A stretch of DNA of 64,000 nt. Origin: CAWFLT01 sp963816795 (lineage in GTDB: Bacteria > Acidobacteriota > Vicinamibacteria > Vicinamibacterales > SCN-69-37). Of the stretch, positions 9,713 to 19,045 are shown one piece after another; positions within the stretch are counted from its first letter, which is position 1, and the number at the start of each line of letters is the position of its first letter. The notes beneath the pieces were generated by a model. The model was not told where the DNA came from, made no database searches, and saw only the letters and a program-made list of their open reading frames with translations. The stretch is taken from positions 62,001-126,000 of the forward strand of contig CAWFLT010000012.1 of assembly GCA_963816795.1 (NCBI GenBank), read 5' to 3'. Made by a program: the position numbers and the translations under genes.

Positions 9713-9750
9713 ATCCGTTCTCCGTTCTCGGTTCTCCGTTGTTCTTTCGG
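9713..9750 (+). repeat. GTTCTCCG short-word array between two genes
   Basis: The gap between the amidohydrolase stop and the next start reads as imperfect repeats of GTTCTCCGTTCTCG. It leaves only about 12 bases, including a GGGAAGGTGG ribosome-binding site, for the start of the following gene. Confidence 0.6.
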
Positions 9751-9762
9751 GAAGGTGGCTGG

Positions 9763-11041
9763 ATGGTGACACGGCGAGCGTTCCTGGGGCGGGCTGGGTG
9801 GAGTGCGGCGGGGCTGGCGACGTTTCGGCCCGAGGGCCTGGATCGCCTCTTCGAGGCGTCGGCTGGTGTCGCGGCGCGGCAGGTATATGACGTCGCGCGC
9901 GATGAGACCTACTGGCGCGAGATTCAGCAGGCCTTCACGCTCGATCGCACGATCATCAACTTGAACAACGGCGGGTGCTGTCCCGAGCCCGCGCGTGGTG
10001 CACGAGGCGCTCAAGCGTTACCTCGACCTGTCGAACCAGGCCCCCGTCTACCACATGTGGCAGATCCTCGAACCGAACATCGAGGGCGTCCGCCGCACGC
10101 TCGCCGCCGATGCCGGCGCCGATCCGGAAACCATCGCGATCACCCGCAACGCCAGCGAGGCGCTGCAGATCGCGCAACTGGGTCTGGACCTCAAGCCGGG
10201 TGACGAAGTCCTCACGACCAATCAGGACTACGGCCGCATGCTGCAGACGTGGGACCAGCGCGTCAGCCGCGATCGCATCAAGCTGACGAAGATCTCGTTC
10301 CCGGTCCCGCCAACCCAGGCGGACCTCGTCAAGCGGTTCGAAGCGGCGATCACGCCGGCGACGAAGGTCCTGCACTTCTGCCACATCACGAACCTGACGG
10401 GGCACATCTTTCCGGTGAAGGAGCTGTGCGCGCTCGCGAAGCGGCGTGGCATCACGACCATCGTCGACGGCGCGCACGCCTACGCCCACTTCCCGTTCAA
10501 GATTCAGGACTTCGACTGCGACTTCTACGGCACGAGCCTTCACAAGTGGCTGCTGGCGCCGATTGGGACCGGGTTTCTTTACGCGCGCCGGGAACGCATC
10601 CCGTCGCTCTGGGCGCTGCAACCGCCGCCCGCCTCGATGGCGGCCAATATCCGAAAGTTCGAGGAAGTCGGCACCCATCCGGCGGCCAATCACAACGCGA
10701 TCGCCGAAGCGCTGGTGTTCCATCACGGCATCGGTGCGGACCGCAAGGCGGCGCGGCTGCGCTACCTCAAGGAGCGCTGGGCGCTCCGGCTCAAACCGCA
10801 GCCACGCTTCCAGCTCCACACCAGCCTCGACCCGGCGCTGTCGTGCGCGATTGGCACGGTCGGGATCGACGGCATCCCGCCGGGGACCATCACCGCGAAG
10901 CTGTGGGAGAAGTGGCGCATCATCGCAACGCCGATCGGCCACGCCGAGTATCAGGGCATCCGGGTGACGCCAAACGTCTACACGACGCTCGAGGAGATCG
11001 ACATGTTCGCTGACGCGATGGAGGCGATCAGCAAGACATGA
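9763..11041 (+). CDS. Tat-exported class V aminotransferase (isopenicillin N epimerase-like)
   Basis: The N-terminus MVTRRAFLGRAGWSAAGLA is a good twin-arginine signal, so a PLP enzyme appears to be exported folded with its cofactor. The body has the class V fold: LDRTIINLNNGG, ITRNASEALQIAQLG, TTIVDGAHAYAHFPF (aspartate facing the pyridine nitrogen) and the PLP lysine in YGTSLHKWLLAPIGTGFLY. The first 75 residues are in a different frame; the shift is near 9990. Corrected length is about 425 residues. Relatives act as cysteine desulfurases, kynureninases or epimerases; the substrate is not deducible. The stop overlaps the next gene by 4 bp. Confidence 0.8.
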
Positions 11042-13041
11042 CCCTCACCCGCGCGGTGATCGCCACGGCGCTCGCGTCGCTCGCCGGCCAGGCGCCGCAG
11101 CAACCGGTCTTCCGGGCCGGGATCGACATCGTGCAGGTCGACGTCTCGGTTATGGATCGCGATCGCCGGCCGGTGCGCGGCCTCGCGGCCACCGACTTCA
11201 CCGTGCTCGAGGATGGCAAGCCCCAGGAGGTGATGGTGTTCACGGCGATCGAAGCGCCGACCGCGGACGTGCCGTCGGCACCGTGGATGCGTGAGATCCC
11301 GCGCGACGTCCGGAGCAACGACCTCGGCGAGGCGCGCCTGTTCGCGATCATCATGGATGACGCGGCGACGCCGCCGAGCCTCGACATGGCGCGGACTGCG
11401 AGACAGATCGGCCATCGCATCGTCGAGCAGCTCGGCCCGGCGGATCTCGCCGCCGTGATCTTCACCCGCGACAACCGTTACGCCCAGGACTTCACCACCG
11501 AACGATCCCGGCTGCGCGCTGCCATCGATCGCTTCATGCCCGGCGTCGTGTATGGCCTGCCTGGAACGAACGAGCGATCGGACTCGTACTCGTTCACCTC
11601 GTCGCTGCTCACACTCAATCGCGTCACCGAGTACCTCGGGACGGTCCCACAGCGCCGCAAGACGATCTTCTATGTCAGTCCCGGCGTCCCGGTCGATCTG
11701 CAAGAGGCGTCGTCGGTGGTCTTGATTGGGCCGGGCACGTCGATGGCGGACCATGACCTGGCGCTCGACCTGGTGGATTCCCTGCGCGACACCGAGCGGG
11801 TACAGTCGCGCTACGCCTACGGGCTGCGCGACGCGCTCGTGCGGGCGCAACACGGCAACGTCAACATCTACAGCATCGATCCTGGCGGTCTCGGCGGGCT
11901 GCAGTTCTTCCTGCAGAATCGGACCTCGGCCGGCGCACCGGTGGAGCCGGCCGTCTCGTCGATGCAGAAGGCCTCGCTCCACCGCGAGTACCTGAAGACC
12001 GTCGCCAACAACAGCGGCGGACGGGCGATTGTCGACACCAACGATCTCGCCGGCGCTGTTGCCGGCATCTTCCGTGAAAACAATGCCTACTACCTGCTCG
12101 GGTACCGATCGGCACGCGACTCCGGCGATCGAAGGGTGCGGCAGGTCGAGGTGCAGGTCAACCGGCGTCACGTCACGGCGCAGTCGCGAAACGCCTACTA
12201 CGATCCGAAGGCGCGGCCGGCGGCCGTGGCTCCAGATCCGTCGCTGCGGTTGACGAATGCGCTCTCCGGCATCCTCCCCCAGCCGGAACTGGCCCTGCGC
12301 GCGAGCGTCGCGCCGTTTGCGCTGCCTGGCCGGAAAACCGCGGGTCTTGCGGTCGTGCTCGGAATTCGGCAGCCAATTCCGTCAGGCGACATCGGCGCGC
12401 GGGTGACGGAGACGGTCGAGCTGCTCACCGGCGCGTTCAGTCCCGCCGGCGAGGACCGCGGCAACTTCCGGCAGACGGCGCAGATCCGCATGCGCGTCGG
12501 CGCGGCCGACGCCGCCGAGTTCGATCTGCTTTCGCGCCTCGAACTGCCGCCCGGCCGTTATCAGTTGCGGCTGGCCGCCCACAGCACGGCTATCGACAAG
12601 AGCGGCAGCATTTACTACGACGTCGAGGTCCCGGACTTCACGGGCCCGCAACTCCAGATGTCAGGACTCGTCCTCGCCGCCACACCGGGTCGTCTCGCGG
12701 CGCCCGACGACGCCGTGACCGATCTGACGCCGATCGTGCCCACCAGCCGGCGCGAGTTCGCGCCGACGGATGCCGTGCGTGGGTTCGTCCAGGTGTACGC
12801 CGGCAGCCGTGCGCCCGGCGTTCCGATCGCCGTGACGACGCGCATCACCGACGACAGCGATCAGGTCGTGTCTCGGACGAGCGAAGCCTTCGGGCGCGAA
12901 CGGTTCGACGCGGCCCGGCTCGCGTCCCATCTCTTCGACGTCCCCATCGACCGGCTGAAGCCCGGGCGGTTTCTGCTGACGGTCGAAGCAGTACTCGCCG
13001 GCCGAACCGTCCGTCGCGATGCCTTGCTCACAATCAAGTAA
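11038..13041 (+). CDS. VWFA-related domain protein, acidobacterial secreted type
   Basis: A 667-residue intact protein. It opens with a weak signal-like region, then FRAGIDIVQVDVSVMDRDRR and ATDFTVLEDGKPQEV, the hallmark N-terminal domain of the VWFA-related family abundant in Acidobacteria. The VWA domain follows (LFAIIMDDAATPP in place of a strict DxSxS metal site, then VIFTRDNRYAQDFT). The segment NNAYYLLGYRS marks the family's common middle. The final 200 residues are beta-rich and have no motif that I recognise. Probably periplasmic or surface-exposed, with a role in protein interaction. It is translationally coupled (ATGA) to the exported PLP enzyme. Confidence 0.85.
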   Translation: MTLTRAVIATALASLAGQAPQQPVFRAGIDIVQVDVSVMDRDRRPVRGLAATDFTVLEDGKPQEVMVFTAIEAPTADVPSAPWMREIPRDVRSNDLGEARLFAIIMDDAATPPSLDMARTARQIGHRIVEQLGPADLAAVIFTRDNRYAQDFTTERSRLRAAIDRFMPGVVYGLPGTNERSDSYSFTSSLLTLNRVTEYLGTVPQRRKTIFYVSPGVPVDLQEASSVVLIGPGTSMADHDLALDLVDSLRDTERVQSRYAYGLRDALVRAQHGNVNIYSIDPGGLGGLQFFLQNRTSAGAPVEPAVSSMQKASLHREYLKTVANNSGGRAIVDTNDLAGAVAGIFRENNAYYLLGYRSARDSGDRRVRQVEVQVNRRHVTAQSRNAYYDPKARPAAVAPDPSLRLTNALSGILPQPELALRASVAPFALPGRKTAGLAVVLGIRQPIPSGDIGARVTETVELLTGAFSPAGEDRGNFRQTAQIRMRVGAADAAEFDLLSRLELPPGRYQLRLAAHSTAIDKSGSIYYDVEVPDFTGPQLQMSGLVLAATPGRLAAPDDAVTDLTPIVPTSRREFAPTDAVRGFVQVYAGSRAPGVPIAVTTRITDDSDQVVSRTSEAFGRERFDAARLASHLFDVPIDRLKPGRFLLTVEAVLAGRTVRRDALLTIK

Positions 13042-13257
13042 TTCCGCTTGTCCAACGAGCAAGGCCCTCACACGGAGCTTCGCGGTCAGGACGGCTACGC
13101 GAGCGCTCGCGGTGTCTCCGCGAGCCTCAGTCCCGCGAGCTCTCCCGAGCTCGACGTCGAAGATCTCGAAGCTCGTGCTCAGCACTTCCGTGAGCCGCTC
13201 GTGCGCTTCCTCCGTGCTCCCCGTGTTTGAGGTCCTGGGTTTGCTCCGACGACCGCT
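13042..13257. other. intergenic gap between convergent genes, low-complexity
   Basis: About 216 bases between the VWA gene and dnaE2. The sequence is rich in degenerate GCGAGC/CTCGCG words (for example TCTCCGCGAGCCTCAGTCCC) but has no convincing gene, hairpin or promoter. Confidence 0.4.
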
Positions 13258-16200
13258 TCAGTAGAAGTCATGCGAGTCTGGCGGCGGCCCGATGTCTCGC
13301 AGAGCCTCGATGCGATCCGCCTTGACCGACACGGCGCCGTCCTGATTCTGCAGCACGCCTTCCACCAGCAGATACGACTCGTCGACAATGACCCGCTTGT
13401 ACTCGGCGAAGACGTCGGGATTGACGATGATGTTCGAAATGCCGGTTTCGTCTTCCATCGACAGAAAGACGAATCCCTTGGCGGTGCCCGGCCGCTGCCG
13501 CGTGATCACCGCACCCGCCACGCGGACACGCCGCCCAACGCGTCCGCGCGGAAGATCGTTCGCCCGCTGCACGCCGCGGGTCGCCAGCGACGCGCGCGCC
13601 AGCGCCATCGGATGCGGACCAATCGTCAGGCCCGTCCCGTCGTAGTCGGCGCGGACGCGATCGAGCAACGACATTTGAGGAAGAGGGCCAGGGGCAGGCA
13701 CTGGGCACTCGGCACTCAGTGCCTGATACGTCTTCGTCATCATCAATGTCGTGCAAAAGCGGCCCCGCCGGGCGGCCGGCGCGTTCGGCCTGCCAGAGCG
13801 CAGTCCGGCGATCGCCGCCGAACGATGCCAGCGCGCCGATCTCGGCCAGCGTTCGGACTTCTTCCTGACGCAGCGCCGCACGCGCGACGACGTCGTCGAT
13901 GGACAAGAACCGCATCCTGGCAGGCACTGGGCATTGGGCAATCCGCCGTCCTGCCTCTTCGCGCAGTCCCTTCACGAACATCAACCCAACCCGCACGCTC
14001 CCGTCGTCCTGGACCACACACGGCCAGTCGGAAATCTGCACGTCGATGGGCGCAAAACGGACGCCATGGCGTTGTGCGTCCTTGACCAGCGTGGCCGGAT
14101 GGTAAAACCCCATCGGCTGATTGTTCAGGAGCGCGGCATAGAACGCGGCCGGGTAATGCGCCTTCAGATACGCGCTCGCATAGACGATGAGCGCGAAACT
14201 GGCCGCGTGCGATTCGGGAAAGCCATACAGGGCGAACGACGTGATCGATTGCACGATCTGATCGGCGGCGGCGCCGACGATGCCGTTACGGGCCATGCCA
14301 TCGCGGAGCCGCTGCTCGATCTGTTGCATGCGCTTCATCGAGCGCTTGAACCCCATTGCGCGACGGAGCTCTTCGGCTTCCCCGCCGCTGAATCCGGCGA
14401 CCACCATCGCCATCCGCAGCAGTTGCTCCTGAAACAACGGCACGCCCAGCGTGCGCTTCAGGACCGGCTCGAGCAGCGGGTGCGCGTACGTCACCGCCTC
14501 GTCGCCGCGCCGCCTCGCCAGATAGGGATGCACCATCTTGCCGACGATCGGCCCGGGCCGGATGATCGCCACTTCCACGACGAGATCGTAGAAGTGCCTG
14601 GGCTTGAGCCGCGGCAGCGTCGCCATCTGCGCTCGCGACTCCACCTGGAACACGCCGACCGTGTCGGCCCGCTGCAGCATCGCGTAGACCACCGGATCGT
14701 CTGGGGGCAGATGGGCCAGATCTAACTTCGAACTTCGAAGTTCGAACTTCGCAGTTCGATCAGGCCCAGGGCCTTGACCTTGGCCTGTCCCGTTCACGAT
14801 GTCGAGCGCCTCTTCGAGCACCGCCATCATGCCGAGGCCGAGCAGATCGACTTTCACGATGCCAAGGTCGGCGCAGTCGTCCTTGTCCCACTGCACGACG
14901 ACGCGTCCCGGCATCGACGCGTTTTCGAGAGGCACGACCTCATCCAGCCGGCCCTGGCAGACGATCATGCCGCCCGAGTGCTGACCGAGATGGCGGGGCA
15001 GATCCTGCATCTCGCACCAGAGCCGCGCGAACAGCTGATAGCGCGGATCGTCAGGATTGAGATCGGCCTCGCGCAGGTTCCGGGCGAGCGTCTCGCCAGG
15101 TTCGACGAATTCGAACTGGCTCATCATGCGCGCGAGCCGATCGATGTCGGCGTTTTCGAGGCCGAGGACTTTGCCCACTTCACGCGCGGCGCTGCGGCCG
15201 CGATACGTGATGACGTTGGCAGTCATGGCGGCGCCGAGCTTGCCGTAGCGTTCGTAGACATACTGGATCACGCGCTCGCGCCGGTCGCCACTCGGCAGAT
15301 CCAGATCGATGTCGGGCCACTCGCCCCGCTCCTCCGAGAGAAACCGCTCGAACAAGAGATCCATGCCGACCGGGTCGACCGCCGTGATGCCGAGGGCGTA
15401 GCACACGGCGCTGTTGGCCGCCGAGCCGCGGCCCTGAACGAGAATGCCCTGCTGCCGGCAGAAATTGACGAGGTCCCAGACGATCAGGAAATAGCCGGCC
15501 AGATCGAGCTTCTCGATCAGATCGAGCTCGCGCGCGATCTGCGCCCGGGCGCGATCGTGATAGGGCCGATAGCGATCGCGTGCGCCCACCTGGGCGAGCC
15601 GGCGCAGAAACGACGCCTGTGTCTCGCCTGCCGGTACCGGATAGTCGGGAAAGCGGTAGCCCAGATGCTCGAGCGTGAACTCGAGCCGCTCGGCCAGCGC
15701 TTCGGTGCCGGCCAGCGCCTGTGGCAGGTCCGAAAACAATCGCGCCATCGCCTCGGGCGATTTGAGATACCGCTCGGCATTCACCGTGAGCCGGCGGCCC
15801 GCCTCCGCCAGCGTCGTCTTGTGGCGCAGGCAGGTGAAGACGTCGTACAACGGCCGCGCCTCCGGCGTCGCGAACCGTACGCCGTTGGTCGCCACGACCG
15901 GCACCCGGAAGGCCGCGGCCAGATCGATCAACGACTGCAGCTCACTCTGCTCGTCGCGCCGGAAGTGCCGTTGTACTTCGAGACAGACGTTCTGCCGGCC
16001 GAAGACTTCGACCAGCCGGCCGACGAGCCCGCCGACACCGTGGCGACCGGCCTGCAACACCTGTCGTCCAGCCAGCGCGATCAATCCCCCCGTCTGCCCG
16101 CGAAAATCTTCGAGCGTGAGATGCGACTCCCCTTTCGGCGCTTTCAGCTTCGCGCGCGTCACGACCCGGCAGAGATTCCGGTAGCCTTCCTGGGACGCGA

Positions 16201-16486
16201 CGAGGACGGGAGGAGACCAGGGCGCTGGCGCGCCCACCGGTCGACCGAAGTTCGAAGTTTCGGCCGGTCCGGAGGCCCGACCGATTGTCAGTTCCGCCCC
16301 CACCATCGCCTTGATGCCGGCCGCCTTCGCGGCACGATAAAACTGCGGCGCGCCGTAGACGCCGTCGCGATCGAGCAGCGCAATCGCCGGATAGCCCAGT
16401 GCCGCCGCGCGTTCGATCAGCGTGGCCGGCTGCGACGCGCCATCCAGAAACGAAAACGCCGACGAGGTATGAAGCTCCACGTACAT
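13258..16486 (-). CDS. dnaE2: ImuC/DnaE2 error-prone DNA polymerase III alpha subunit
   Basis: About 1070 residues. The PHP domain starts at residue 1 (YVELHTSSAFSFLDGAS; LLDRDGVYGAPQFYRAAK). The polymerase palm carries PDIDLDLPSGDRRE with catalytic aspartates, and GRGSAANSAVCYALG precedes it. The LPPDDPVVYAMLQRADTVGV and RRAMGFKRSMKRM segments match DnaE2, and the C-terminal part is an OB-fold-like region. The last 160 residues are in another frame, with the shift near 13740. It is the damage-induced translesion polymerase of the ImuA-ImuB-DnaE2 mutasome. Short repeat words are inserted in frame at 13681-13725, 13919-13940, 14724-14790 and 16246-16262. The start codon at 16484-16486 follows a CAGCACCC array and has no purine-rich ribosome-binding site. 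Confidence 0.92.
13681..13725 (-). repeat. GTGCCCAGTGCCTGCC word array inside dnaE2
   Basis: On the minus strand the words CACTGAGTGCC, GAGTGCCC and AGTGCCTGCC follow each other. The array translates as an odd linker (ALSAECPVPAPGPLP) ahead of the C-terminal domain and lies next to the apparent frameshift. Confidence 0.65.
13919..13940 (-). repeat. second GCCCAGTGCCTGCC copy inside dnaE2
   Basis: It shares the 14-base word GCCCAGTGCCTGCC with the array at 13681-13725 and adds the residues QCPVPA just before the conserved RMRFLSIDDVVARAAL segment. Confidence 0.6.
14724..14790 (-). repeat. AAGTTCGAA palindrome array inserted in dnaE2
   Basis: Alternating AACTTCGAA and GAAGTTCGAA words are followed by GGCCCAGGGCCTTG words. 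In the protein this gives GTGQGQGPGPDRTAKFELRS between the ALDIVN helix and the conserved LDLAHLPPDDPVV motif, where family members usually have a short linker. Confidence 0.75.
16246..16262 (-). repeat. short AAGTTCGAAGTTTCGG element in dnaE2
   Basis: A single truncated copy of the AAGTTCGAA element. It is read as ETSNFGR within the N-terminal PHP region. Confidence 0.6.
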
Positions 16487-16543
16487 GGGTGCTGGGTGCT
16501 GCTGGGGTTCGGTACTGGATGCTCGATGCTGGGTGCGGTGCGA
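16484..16543 (-). repeat. TGGGTGCTGGG array between imuB and dnaE2
   Basis: Imperfect repeats of CAGCACCCAG on the minus strand fill the entire gap from the imuB stop to the dnaE2 start codon. The same word family precedes the start at 38975. Confidence 0.7.
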
Positions 16544-18060
16544 TCAGTCCATCTGGCCTTCGACGTGCCAGTCGTTCTTCGTGCGATCGCGCGCCAGGCG
16601 CAGGCAGACGCCACTGGCCAGCTCCACGTCCCATTCGTCGCGATCCCACGTCGTGCCATCGAGCGCCCACCAGCATCCTGAGCTTCGCCACGGCCCGGCG
16701 GCCGAGACGACATCGCCGGTGGCGACGGTGGCGGCGACATGGACCGGCGCTCCACGCTCGACCCGCACACGGGCCGCCACGGGGATACGGAAGCGGCGGA
16801 GGACCATAAGAGCGCAGGTGGTTCCGGAGGTTCCGGGGTTCCTGGGGTTCCGGAGGGTCCGGCAGAGCGGGGCGTGAATCGGCGCATGGCGATGGGACGC
16901 TCATCGAACGTGTCGACCAGCGCGGGCGCGCCGACTCGTGATTCGCCCATGAGCGCACCAAGCCGGGCGATGAGCGTTGACAGATCCTCCGGCGACGGCA
17001 GCGTGCGCGTCAGGAGCGCGCCCTGGGCGATCCGGCCTGGCACCACGCCCGCTTCCACTTCCACGATGTCGATGCCGGCAGCGGGCGGATGCGATTCGAG
17101 ATCGAGCAGGATGAGCGTCCGCAGCACGCGTGCGTCGCGCATGGGCGCCGGCAGATGGAGGACGCGCACATGCGACTCGCGCGTGACCAACTGCAACCGC
17201 GTCGTCACCTCGACCGCGCCGCGATCGGCGCGTTCGAGCGCGACCGACAACGGATCGAGCACCCGGGCGAGCACGAACGACAACGGCTCGAGCCCTTCGA
17301 CCGGCCAGTCGAGCACACAGCGCTCGATGAATCTCGGCGCGTCGTCGACCGGCACCAGCCACGCCGTCTCTTCGCCACGCGCCGCCTGGTGCAGACGGAC
17401 ACCCGGCGCGCCCAACCGCGTATGCACGTCGGCTCGCGGCAGACGCGCGACATCGCCGAGCGTCCGCAATCCCCAGCGCTCGAGCGTGGCCAGCAGATCG
17501 AACACCGCCGTCTGCGCGTTGTCAGCCTGGCGGGACGATCGACCGCCAATACTTCCACGCGGCGTCGATGAAACCAGCGACGGCCCGGGCGCCATTCGAT
17601 AGTGGCGGGACGATGGACGGCTTACGCCGAAGTTCGAACTTCGAAGTTCGAACTTCGAAGTTTCGTCCCTGGGGCCTTGGGCCTCGGGCCCTGGGCCTGA
17701 GAAGACCCACCGATCTGGCAACGTCGCGAGCCATCGCAGTGGCAACGCTGACAACGCCGTGGCCGCGTCGTCGTGACGAACGACTACTGTCGCCGCGCCG
17801 GTGGCGGCATGCGCGAGCAGCCAGGCGGCCGTTGACGTTGGCGCCAGTGCCACCCGAATCACCAGTCCCTGACGGACCGCGAGTTGAGTCACTTCACGGG
17901 CGATGTCGGCCGGCGTCCCCACGACGCGTCCCAACCCATCGGCGTCGAACATAACGACGGACGGACCGTGTGATTCGACACGCGGCGAGCAGGCACGCCC
18001 AATCGCTTCGAGCGCACCGGGCGGCGTGTTGGGCGAGACACGAACGAGGCAGCAGATCAT
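16544..18060 (-). CDS. imuB: ImuB, inactive Y-family polymerase-like mutasome protein
   Basis: A Y-family polymerase homologue that links DnaE2 to the sliding clamp. Visible parts are MICCLVRVSP at the N-terminus, VMFDADGLGRVVGTP, a helix-hairpin-helix-like LLATLERWGLRTLGDVARLP, then GVRLHQAARGEE and ALLTRTLPSPEDL. As in other ImuB proteins I do not see the catalytic acidic set of active Y-family polymerases. The C-terminal 85 residues (VLRRFRIPVAARVRVERG to the stop) are in another frame; the shift is near 16810. A repeat-derived insertion of about 60 residues lies between LRWLATLPDRW and the HhH region. The start at 18060 is chosen because it follows the imuA stop; an upstream ATG at 18129 would overlap imuA. 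Confidence 0.85.
16812..16862 (-). repeat. GGTTCCGG-type word array in the imuB linker
   Basis: Imperfect GGTTCCGGGGTTCCTGG words encode a Pro/Gly/Thr linker (PSGTPGTPEPPEPP) just before the C-terminal part of ImuB. The apparent frameshift is next to it. Confidence 0.7.
17629..17700 (-). repeat. AAGTTCGAA array plus GGGCCTTGGGCCT array inserted in imuB
   Basis: Five alternating AAGTTCGAA/AACTTCGAA words are directly followed by GGGCCTTGGGCCTCGGGCCC words. They encode GPGPEAQGPRDETSKFELRS, in the middle of a non-conserved insertion. Confidence 0.8.
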
Positions 18061-18094
18061 GGGCACGCGCTGGCAGCGGACACGCAAGGCGCAC

Positions 18095-18913
18095 TCAGCA
18101 CACAGCACGAAGTGTCCAGATGGGTTCATGATCGACTCCTTGACGCGCCTGCACGATGCGCGCGCGGACTTCGAATCCGGCCAGACGCCGGCTTTGCCGG
18201 CTGTCGCCGGTCCATTGATGCGACGCGTCGAGTTGGATCGACGCGCCGCGCGCACTGCGGCCGACCGGTCCATCAGCCATCAGCAGACAGACCGTGCGTT
18301 GGCCTTCGTTGGCATGCGCGAGCCGCAACCAGGTCGTGAATGGCAGTGCGCTCAGCACCCGCGATGGCACTTCGGCCAGATCGAGCGCAGCCACCCCGAA
18401 ACCACCGGCACGCACGATCAAATCGACCGCACGGACGCCGCGACTCACGGCGTCGTCGATCAGCCGCGCGCGCGCAAACGGATGCGATCTGAAAGAACTT
18501 CGAAGTTCGAAGTGCGAACTTCGAAGTTTGGCGGGGTGGGATGACAGCCCCGCCACTGTCCCGCCAATCAACGACGCGCCGCGCACCCAGAGGACACGAT
18601 CGAGATCCAGCCCGGCCGCCAGGGCCGTCCCCGGATCGAACTGATCGAACGGATCGACCAGCGCGACAATTTCGCCGCGCGCCGTGGCCGCCGCGAGCGT
18701 CGTGACGAGGACGGCGGTCCGTCCGGTCGAGCGATTTCCGAGAATCTCGGACACCTCGCCGCGCCGCCAGCCGCCCCCGAGCGCGCTGTCAAGGCTGGGG
18801 ATGCCACTTGCCGCCGTCGCGTCCTCCGGCTGGTGCTCAGGACGCGGGAGGGTTTGCGCCAGGTGCCTGGCGTGGAGGAGAGACTCGAGACGTTGAACCG
18901 CCGTGGAACGCAT
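18095..18913 (-). CDS. imuA: ImuA, RecA-like mutasome protein
   Basis: A 272-residue protein of the ImuA/SulA-like group, the first gene of imuA-imuB-dnaE2. Typical segments are SLDSALGGGWRRGEVSEILG with a degenerate P-loop (GNRSTGRTAV), IVALVDPFDQFDP, RVLWVRGASL and VDLIVRAGGFGVAALDLAEV. ImuA is a RecA-like partner needed for translesion synthesis with ImuB and DnaE2. Between RVLWVRGASLIGG and FARARLIDDAV lies an insertion (AKLRSSHFELRSSF) made by an AAGTTCGAA repeat at 18495-18531. Start ATG at 18911-18913; a candidate operator lies 13 bases upstream. Confidence 0.85.
   Translation of the reverse strand: MRSTAVQRLESLLHARHLAQTLPRPEHQPEDATAASGIPSLDSALGGGWRRGEVSEILGNRSTGRTAVLVTTLAAATARGEIVALVDPFDQFDPGTALAAGLDLDRVLWVRGASLIGGTVAGLSSHPAKLRSSHFELRSSFRSHPFARARLIDDAVSRGVRAVDLIVRAGGFGVAALDLAEVPSRVLSALPFTTWLRLAHANEGQRTVCLLMADGPVGRSARGASIQLDASHQWTGDSRQSRRLAGFEVRARIVQARQGVDHEPIWTLRAVC
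18495..18531 (-). repeat. AAGTTCGAA palindrome array inserted in imuA
   Basis: Four copies of AACTTCGAAG-like words in alternating orientation, read as KLRSSHFELRSSF. It is the third mutasome gene with this word in frame. Confidence 0.8.
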
Positions 18914-18925
18914 ATTCGCTTTTGT

Positions 18926-18942
18926 TTCGCCTTGTGAGCGAA
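18926..18942 (-). promoter_or_regulatory. candidate SOS operator upstream of imuA
   Basis: An inverted repeat TTCGC-7-GCGAA lies 13 bases before the imuA start codon, with a further TTCGC copy at 18915-18919. Mutasome operons are usually LexA-controlled, and the position fits. The word does not match a LexA box known to me, so the assignment is by position. Confidence 0.35.
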
Positions 18943-19045
18943 GTATAGGCCAAGCCTAAAAAGCGATCAAGTAGCGAAAGTGAGGTCCGTTCACGTCCCC
19001 CCACACGGCGTTTCGCCTGCGGATTACCAGTAATATTCGTGGGCC

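Noticed and set aside
14774..16681. A 635-residue plus-strand open frame opposite dnaE2
   Set aside because: An antisense shadow of a conserved polymerase caused by high G+C; no motif or ribosome-binding site.
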